Below, one piece after another: positions 6,834-10,841 of a stretch of DNA of 10,841 bases. The stretch covers positions 1 through 10,841 of the forward strand of contig CALGOD010000595.1 in NCBI GenBank assembly GCA_937957845.1. Reading direction: 5' to 3'. Position 1 is the first letter of the stretch. Every line of letters begins with the position of its first letter. The translations under genes were made by a program, and so were the position numbers. Below the pieces are notes generated by a model. It made no database searches and was not told the DNA's origin. It was given only the letters and a program-made list of their open reading frames with translations. This stretch comes from an uncultured Nocardiopsis sp. GTDB lineage: Bacteria > Actinomycetota > Actinomycetes > Streptosporangiales > Streptosporangiaceae.

Positions 6834-6876
6834 CTCCCGCCGGAGGACGGCTCCTGTCGATGTCCTCCGGCGGGAG
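6834..6876 (-). terminator. Long terminator-like hairpin after the sigma factor gene (15-bp perfect stem)
   Basis: Arms CTCCCGCCGGAGGAC (6834-6848) and GTCCTCCGGCGGGAG (6862-6876) pair perfectly across a 13-base loop. It starts about 58 bases after the sigma factor stop. No T run follows. A 12-base palindrome CTCCGATCGGAG lies 15 bases beyond it (6807-6818). This separates the sigma gene's transcript from the 57-residue gene, which is transcribed in the same direction. Confidence 0.7.
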
Positions 6877-6934
6877 AAGGGGAGACCGGACACCGCTGCC
6901 CGGCGGATCGGGGTCCCCCTGACGAAAGGGTCCA

Positions 6935-7876
6935 CTAGTTACGGGAGGGCGAGTCCGTGCCCACCTCCTTGCGCAGCTGCTCCAGCACGCCGGCCAGGAG
7001 CCGGGACACGTGCATCTGGGAGTAGCCGAGGCGGTCGGCGATCTCGGACTGGGTGTGGTCTCCGAAGAACCTCAACAGCAGGATCTTGCGTTCGCGTTCG
7101 GGTAGGCGGGCCAGGGCCGGCTTGAGGGACTCACGCTCGACCACCCGCTCCAGGGCCTGGTCCTCACTGCCCAGGTGGTCTTCCAGGCGGGCGCCCTCCT
7201 GTCCGTCGGAGTCGGAGGAGTCCGGCGCGTCCAGCGACAGGGAGCGGTAGGACTCCGAGACCTGGGTCAGCTCACTGACCTCGGCCTCGGACAGGCCCAT
7301 CTCCTGGGCCAGTTCGGCGATGGTGGGGGTGCGTGCGTGCTCCTGCTGGAACTCGCCGATGATGCGCCGGAGCTTGACGCGGTTCTCCTGGTGACGCCTG
7401 GGCACGCGCACGGCCCAGGTGTGGTCCCGAAAGTGCCGCTTGATCTCACCGGTGACCGTGGGAAGCAGGTAGGAGATGAACGGCTTGCCACGGTCGGGGT
7501 CGTAACCGCGTACGGCCTTGACCAACCCGACCATGGCGGTCTGCTTCAGGTCCTCCAACGGCTCGCCGCGCCCCCCGTAGCGGCGAGCGATCTTGTTGAT
7601 CAGCGGTTGGTAGAGCACGACGACGCGTTCGCGCAATCTGTTGGCCCGCGGGTCCCCCTCACTCAGCCCTCGGAGCTCTGACAACAACTCCTCGGCCGAG
7701 ACCTCCTCAGCCGCTCTACGCGGTCTGGGAATTACGGGCGTGTGATTGGTTGTGTTCTGGGACACATGGGAAGCGATAGCGGACAAGAGAATACCCCCGG
7801 TGCTCTGTCCTGTGTGTTCCTGGTATAGCTGCCTGGCTGGCAGGCCCCAGTCGTGCGCCCCGCTCACGGTCGGCAT
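6935..7876 (-). CDS. RNA polymerase sigma factor, SigB/SigF/SigG family (stress/differentiation type)
   Basis: Alternative sigma-70 subunit that directs RNA polymerase to stress or development promoters; up to 313 residues. Region 2 spans about 85-155 (LYQPLINKIARRYGGRGEPLEDLKQ, with DLKQTAMVGLVKA at 109-121). The -10 recognition segment RDHTWAVRVPRR is at 150-161. Region 3 is at 163-215 (ARTPTIAELAQEMG, 181-194). Region 4 is at 250-303 with its helix-turn-helix QSEIADRLGYSQMHVSRLL (276-294). The start is uncertain: ATG 7876 has a weak ribosome site; GTG 7765 (residue 38) would give a protein beginning VSQNTTNHTPVIPRP; a TTG at 7786 has GGGGG upstream. Family members of about 260-280 residues favour an internal start. 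The ATPase at 5917-6378 is a candidate anti-sigma factor, and a GTTT/AGGTAT promoter upstream suggests self-control. Confidence 0.93.
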   Translation of the reverse strand: MPTVSGAHDWGLPARQLYQEHTGQSTGGILLSAIASHVSQNTTNHTPVIPRPRRAAEEVSAEELLSELRGLSEGDPRANRLRERVVVLYQPLINKIARRYGGRGEPLEDLKQTAMVGLVKAVRGYDPDRGKPFISYLLPTVTGEIKRHFRDHTWAVRVPRRHQENRVKLRRIIGEFQQEHARTPTIAELAQEMGLSEAEVSELTQVSESYRSLSLDAPDSSDSDGQEGARLEDHLGSEDQALERVVERESLKPALARLPERERKILLLRFFGDHTQSEIADRLGYSQMHVSRLLAGVLEQLRKEVGTDSPSRN

Positions 7877-7954
7877 CCAAGCCCCGTGACCGGGCGGTAG
7901 CGCCCGTGGTGCGCACAGTACGTTCCCCCAGAAACGTCTTCAAAAGCCGTGGGG

Positions 7955-7979
7955 CAAAATTTTGTTGTCGAACGACAAC
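7955..7979. promoter_or_regulatory. Adjacent palindromes CAAAATTTTG and GTTGTCG-AA-CGACAAC, candidate operator
   Basis: CAAAATTTTG (7955-7964) is a perfect 10-base palindrome. It shares its last G with GTTGTCG-N2-CGACAAC (7964-7979), which has seven-base arms. An A+T block like this is rare in the window. On the minus-strand mRNA the second element could also fold as a hairpin with a small loop. The site is about 80-215 bases before the possible sigma factor starts. Confidence 0.45.
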
Positions 7980-8120
7980 TGTTCACTGTGTTCGCGCAGG
8001 TCAGGACGGCTAAGCGTGACGCAAGACATCATCCCTGCACCCTTTCCCCCGAAAGTCGCACGGAGAGGCGGTGAGCCGCCACCCCGCCCCGCACCTTGAG
8101 CGCGAACACTACGTGTCGGC

Positions 8121-8145
8121 ATACCTCGAAGACGAGAGACAAAAC
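8121..8145 (-). promoter_or_regulatory. SigB/SigF-type promoter GTTT-N15-AGGTAT upstream of the sigma factor gene
   Basis: On the minus strand GTTT (8145-8142) is followed, after 15 bases, by AGGTAT (8126-8121). The consensus for SigB/SigF-family holoenzymes in mycobacteria and Streptomyces is GTTT-N14-17-GGGTAT/C, so there is one mismatch in the -10. An A-rich tract directly upstream (8156-8170) resembles an UP element. The arrangement predicts that the sigma factor, or a paralogue, transcribes its own gene. Confidence 0.5.
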
Positions 8146-8283
8146 GCTCTTATCATCTTTTTTCTTTTTTCGAACACGCGATCGAGGAATTCGGGCTCGC
8201 CACACATCGGGCATGTGTCGGCCATCCTTCGGCCATGAACCGATCGGCCCGTGGCCGAAACTCCCCGGAAAGGAAAACGACGA

Positions 8284-8314
8284 GGGGCGTCCCGCGCTGT
8301 GCGCGGGACGCCCC
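8284..8314 (-). terminator. Strong terminator after the RND pump gene (14-bp perfect stem)
   Basis: Arms GGGGCGTCCCGCGC (8284-8297) and GCGCGGGACGCCCC (8301-8314) close a three-base loop, 24 bases past the pump's stop. On the minus strand it is followed by TCGTCGTTTTCC, a partly T-rich tail. Together these make a convincing intrinsic terminator. Confidence 0.85.
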
Positions 8315-8338
8315 TTCCCCCGTTTCTCAGGAGCGAGG

Positions 8339-10841
8339 TCAGCCGACCGTCTGCTTGCTGCGCTCGGCCTCCGTCTCGGTTCCTCCCTCGACCGTGTTCC
8401 CTCGGGCCGCCCTGCGCTCGCGGCGGGCCCGCCTGCGGGCCTCACGGCGCTGTCGCCTCCACTCCACCAGCTGGTAGAGGACGGGCACCAGGATCAGCGT
8501 GAGCAGGGTGGAGGTCACCAGACCGCCGATCACCACGATGGCGACCGGGCCGGAGACGAACGCTCCACCACCCGCCAGACCGGTGGCCATCGGCACGAGC
8601 GCGGCGATGGTGCCCACCGCCGTCATGAGGATGGGCCGCAGACGGTGCCGGGCCCCCTCCACGATCGCCTCACCGAGCGGCATGCCACGGTTCTGGTTCT
8701 GGTTGATCAGGTCCATCAACACGATGGCGTTGGTGATCACGATGCCGATCAGCATCAGCATGCCGATCAGGGCGGCGGCCCCGATCGGGGTACCGGTCAG
8801 CATGAGCAGGCCCAGCGAGCCTGTCGCGGCGAACGGCACCGAGATCAGCAGCATCAGCGGCTGGAGCAGGCTCTTGAACGTCGCCACCATGATCAGGTAG
8901 CAGATGACGATCGCGGCGAGGATCGCCAGCCCGATCTGGGCGAAGCCCTCTGTCTGTTCCTGGCTCACACCGCCGAGGGTGGCGGTGGCGCCCTCGGGCA
9001 GGTCCAGCCCGTCCAGGGCCTGGCTGATCTGTACGCTGACCCCGCCCAGGTCGGAGGCTGTGGCGGCGGCCGTCACGGTGGTGCTGGTGACCCCGTCGAT
9101 ACGGGTGAGCTCCGGAGGCTGGAGCACCTCCTCCACCTCGGCCACATCGCCCAGGACGATGGCCTGGCCGGTGGGCGTGGTCAGCGGCAGGTCCTCCAGT
9201 TCGGCGACGGTCTGCGGCGCCTCCTCCACACGGATGACCACGTCGCGACGGATGTCGTCGATGGTGGCGGTGCCCACGTTACGGCCGTTGAAGGCGGCCG
9301 AGACCGCCTGGCCGACCATGGCATCGCTCATGCCGAGTTCGGCGGCCTCCTCACCGTCCACGCGCACCTCCAGCGCGGCCTGCGACGCGGTGATGCCGCT
9401 GGCCACGTCGTCGGCGCCGTCGATGGCGCGCAGCTCCTCCTCGACCATCGCCGCGGCCTCGGCCAGGGTGTCCTGGTCCTCGGCGGTGACACGCACCTCG
9501 ATGGCGGAGCCGCCCATGCCGCCGGTGGCGTCCAGACGCGGTTCGTACTCGGTGTCCAGCTTGGCGAACTCGGTGCGCAGCACCTCGCGGTTGCGCAGCT
9601 GGTCGGTGTCCGGGTCGGCGGTGATGGTGTAGTCGATCTGGTCCGATCCGCCGCCCATCAGCGGGTTGCCGCCGATGTTGGTCTGGTAGCTGTCGATCCA
9701 GGCCATTCCCGCCAAGAGCTCCTCGACCTTGGCGGCCTCGGCGTCGGCGGCCTCCAGGGAGGTACCGGGCTCCAGTTCCTGCACGACCGCGTAGGTGTTC
9801 TGCTCGGCCTCGCCCATCCAGTCGGTCTCGGAACCGGCGGCCATGACCAGCGTGCCACCGAAGACGAACAGCGACGCGGTCAGGGTGATGAGCGTGGCGG
9901 ACCTGCGCTTGGTGGTGATCCAGCGGATGACGGGCAGGTAGGCCCGCTGCATCGGAGAGCGCTTCTCCCGCTCGCTCTGCTCCTGCTCGATCTGCTCCAG
10001 AGTGGCGTCACCGACCTCCCGAGGACGCATGAACCAGTAGCACAGCACCGGGGTGATGGTGAGCGCCACCAGCAGCGAACCGCCCAGGGCCAGGGAGCTG
10101 GTGACCGCGAAGGGCACGAAGATCTCGCCGACCATGCCTCCGACGAAGGCCAGCGGCAGGAAGACGGCGATGGTGGCGAAGGAGGAGGAGGCCACGGCCA
10201 CGGCGACCTCGCGCACGCCGTCCTTGACCGCCCGCATGCGCTCCTTGCCGTAGCTCATGTGGCGCCCGATGTTCTCCAGGACCACGATGGAGTCGTCGAC
10301 CACCCGGCCGATCGCGATGGTGATCGCGGCCAAGGTCAGCACGTTCAGGGTGAACCCGAAGGCCTGCATGCCCAGGAAGGCCACGAGGATCGACACCGGG
10401 ATGGAGACGGCGACGACCAAGGTGGAGCGGATGGACAGCAGGAAGACCAGGATGACGATGACCGAGGCGACCAGGCCGTAGCCACCCGCCTCGAACATGT
10501 CGGTGATGGAGTCGTTGATGAAGGGCGCCTGGTCGAAGACCACGCCGATCTCGATGCCCGAGTCCAGCAGGTCGGACTGCTCCTCCAGGACGGAGTGGAC
10601 GCCCTCGGAGATCTCGACGCTGTTGCCGTCGGGGGTGGCCATGATCATCAGGGCGATGCTGGGGTCACCGTTCAGGCGGGCGATGGAGGTGGCGTCCTCG
10701 GTCACCAGGTCGACCTCGGCGACCTCGGCGATCCGCACCGGGGAGGGCGCGGGGGCCGGCGGGGCGCCGGGCATGGCGGCCGAGGGGTCGGCACCGGCCG
10801 ATGGCCGTACCCACAGGTCCTCGATCTCTTCGAGGCTGGTG
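8339..10841 (-). CDS. RND efflux transporter permease, HAE1/AcrB-like, SwrC (YerP) type (N-terminus cut by window edge)
   Basis: Proton-driven membrane pump that exports drugs, lipopeptides or other amphiphiles. 834 codons are visible up to the right edge; the frame stays open there, so the ATG at 10774 is internal (TSLEEIEDLWV precedes it). Family members are about 1,000-1,070 residues, so the first helix and part of the first porter domain are missing. Seen in order: the end of the first porter domain; TM2-TM6 with GRVVDDSIVVLENI (Asp pair at about 10293-10298), the proton-relay aspartates; a second porter domain; and TM8-TM12 with IGIVITNAIVLMDLINQ and RLRPILMTAVGTIAALVPMA. The relay lysine of AcrB TM10 is replaced by Thr (VITNAI), as I recall for Gram-positive SwrC-type pumps. 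The C-terminal tail is very basic, then acidic. An adaptor or regulator gene, if any, lies outside the window. Confidence 0.95.
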   Translation of the reverse strand, partial: TSLEEIEDLWVRPSAGADPSAAMPGAPPAPAPSPVRIAEVAEVDLVTEDATSIARLNGDPSIALMIMATPDGNSVEISEGVHSVLEEQSDLLDSGIEIGVVFDQAPFINDSITDMFEAGGYGLVASVIVILVFLLSIRSTLVVAVSIPVSILVAFLGMQAFGFTLNVLTLAAITIAIGRVVDDSIVVLENIGRHMSYGKERMRAVKDGVREVAVAVASSSFATIAVFLPLAFVGGMVGEIFVPFAVTSSLALGGSLLVALTITPVLCYWFMRPREVGDATLEQIEQEQSEREKRSPMQRAYLPVIRWITTKRRSATLITLTASLFVFGGTLVMAAGSETDWMGEAEQNTYAVVQELEPGTSLEAADAEAAKVEELLAGMAWIDSYQTNIGGNPLMGGGSDQIDYTITADPDTDQLRNREVLRTEFAKLDTEYEPRLDATGGMGGSAIEVRVTAEDQDTLAEAAAMVEEELRAIDGADDVASGITASQAALEVRVDGEEAAELGMSDAMVGQAVSAAFNGRNVGTATIDDIRRDVVIRVEEAPQTVAELEDLPLTTPTGQAIVLGDVAEVEEVLQPPELTRIDGVTSTTVTAAATASDLGGVSVQISQALDGLDLPEGATATLGGVSQEQTEGFAQIGLAILAAIVICYLIMVATFKSLLQPLMLLISVPFAATGSLGLLMLTGTPIGAAALIGMLMLIGIVITNAIVLMDLINQNQNRGMPLGEAIVEGARHRLRPILMTAVGTIAALVPMATGLAGGGAFVSGPVAIVVIGGLVTSTLLTLILVPVLYQLVEWRRQRREARRRARRERRAARGNTVEGGTETEAERSKQTVG

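Larger units (their letters stand above)
7877..8283. other. Upstream region of the sigma factor gene, about 400 bases, no protein gene supported
   Basis: The region holds a stress-sigma-type promoter (8121-8145) preceded by an A-rich tract on the minus strand (8156-8170). It also holds two adjacent palindromes (7955-7979), a short GGCGG-TGAG-CCGCC hairpin (8067-8080) and an inverted repeat ACACAT-N5-ATGTGT (8202-8218). A 30-codon minus-strand ORF (8032-7940) has AAAGG upstream, but a third of its codons end in A or T, so I do not call it. If the promoter is used, the mRNA leader before the sigma gene is about 240-350 bases long. Confidence 0.5.

Noticed and set aside
7791..7796. GGGTAT motif inside the long form of the sigma factor gene, as a second stress promoter
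   Set aside because: No GTTT or similar -35 lies 14-17 bases upstream (the sequence there is ACACACAGG), so only half the signal is present.
7968..7985. LexA/SOS box (TCGAAC...GTTC)
   Set aside because: The half-sites are seven bases apart instead of four, so it does not fit the actinobacterial SOS box.
7940..8032. 30-codon ORF (MMSCVTLSRPDL...) in the sigma factor leader
   Set aside because: A third of its codons end in A or T, and it runs through the palindromes. A leader peptide is possible but unsupported.
1..10841. tRNA, rRNA, CRISPR array, insertion sequence or phage attachment site
   Set aside because: No cloverleaf, spaced direct repeats, transposase frame or terminal repeats were found on reading both strands.

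Overview
The window is very GC-rich, with G or C at nearly every third codon position in its real genes. It carries a SigB/SigF-type sigma factor, a SpoIIAB/RsbW-like ATPase and a mycofactocin-type glycosyltransferase homologue. Together these point to the chromosome of a filamentous actinomycete; a Nocardiopsis-like genus is an inference, not something the sequence proves.

Layout. (1) Positions 1-3080, minus strand: an oligopeptide/dipeptide-type ABC importer operon reading right to left as OppB-like permease, OppC-like permease and OppD-like ATPase, the last running off the left edge. No substrate-binding protein gene is visible. A candidate promoter and a perfect inverted repeat lie about 245-290 bases upstream of the first permease in an unusually AT-rich stretch. 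(2) 3667-5235, minus: an MftF-like glycosyltransferase homologue in which every acidic catalytic motif of the GT2 fold seems to be replaced. (3) 5236-5916: a long non-coding stretch with two strong hairpins. (4) 5917-6378, plus: a small GHKL ATPase of the anti-sigma/SpoIIAB type. (5) 6496-6669, minus: an unrecognised 57-residue acidic protein, convergent with the ATPase and separated from it by two hairpins. (6) 6935-7876, minus: a SigB/SigF/SigG-family sigma factor, followed by a 15-bp-stem terminator-like hairpin. It is preceded by a 460-base upstream region holding adjacent palindromes and a stress-sigma-type promoter (GTTT-N15-AGGTAT). (7) 8339-10841, minus: an RND efflux pump of the HAE1/SwrC type, cut at the right edge (its N-terminus is missing), with a 14-bp-stem terminator after it.

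How the genes may work together. The ATPase and the sigma factor are a plausible anti-sigma/sigma pair in an envelope or general stress module, and the sigma gene may control itself through the GTTT/AGGTAT promoter. The importer and the pump are membrane transport systems with no visible direct link to that module. No tRNA, rRNA, CRISPR array or insertion sequence was seen. The most unusual items are the catalytically degenerate MftF homologue standing without other mycofactocin genes, the architecture upstream of the sigma gene, and the hairpin-rich stretch before the ATPase.
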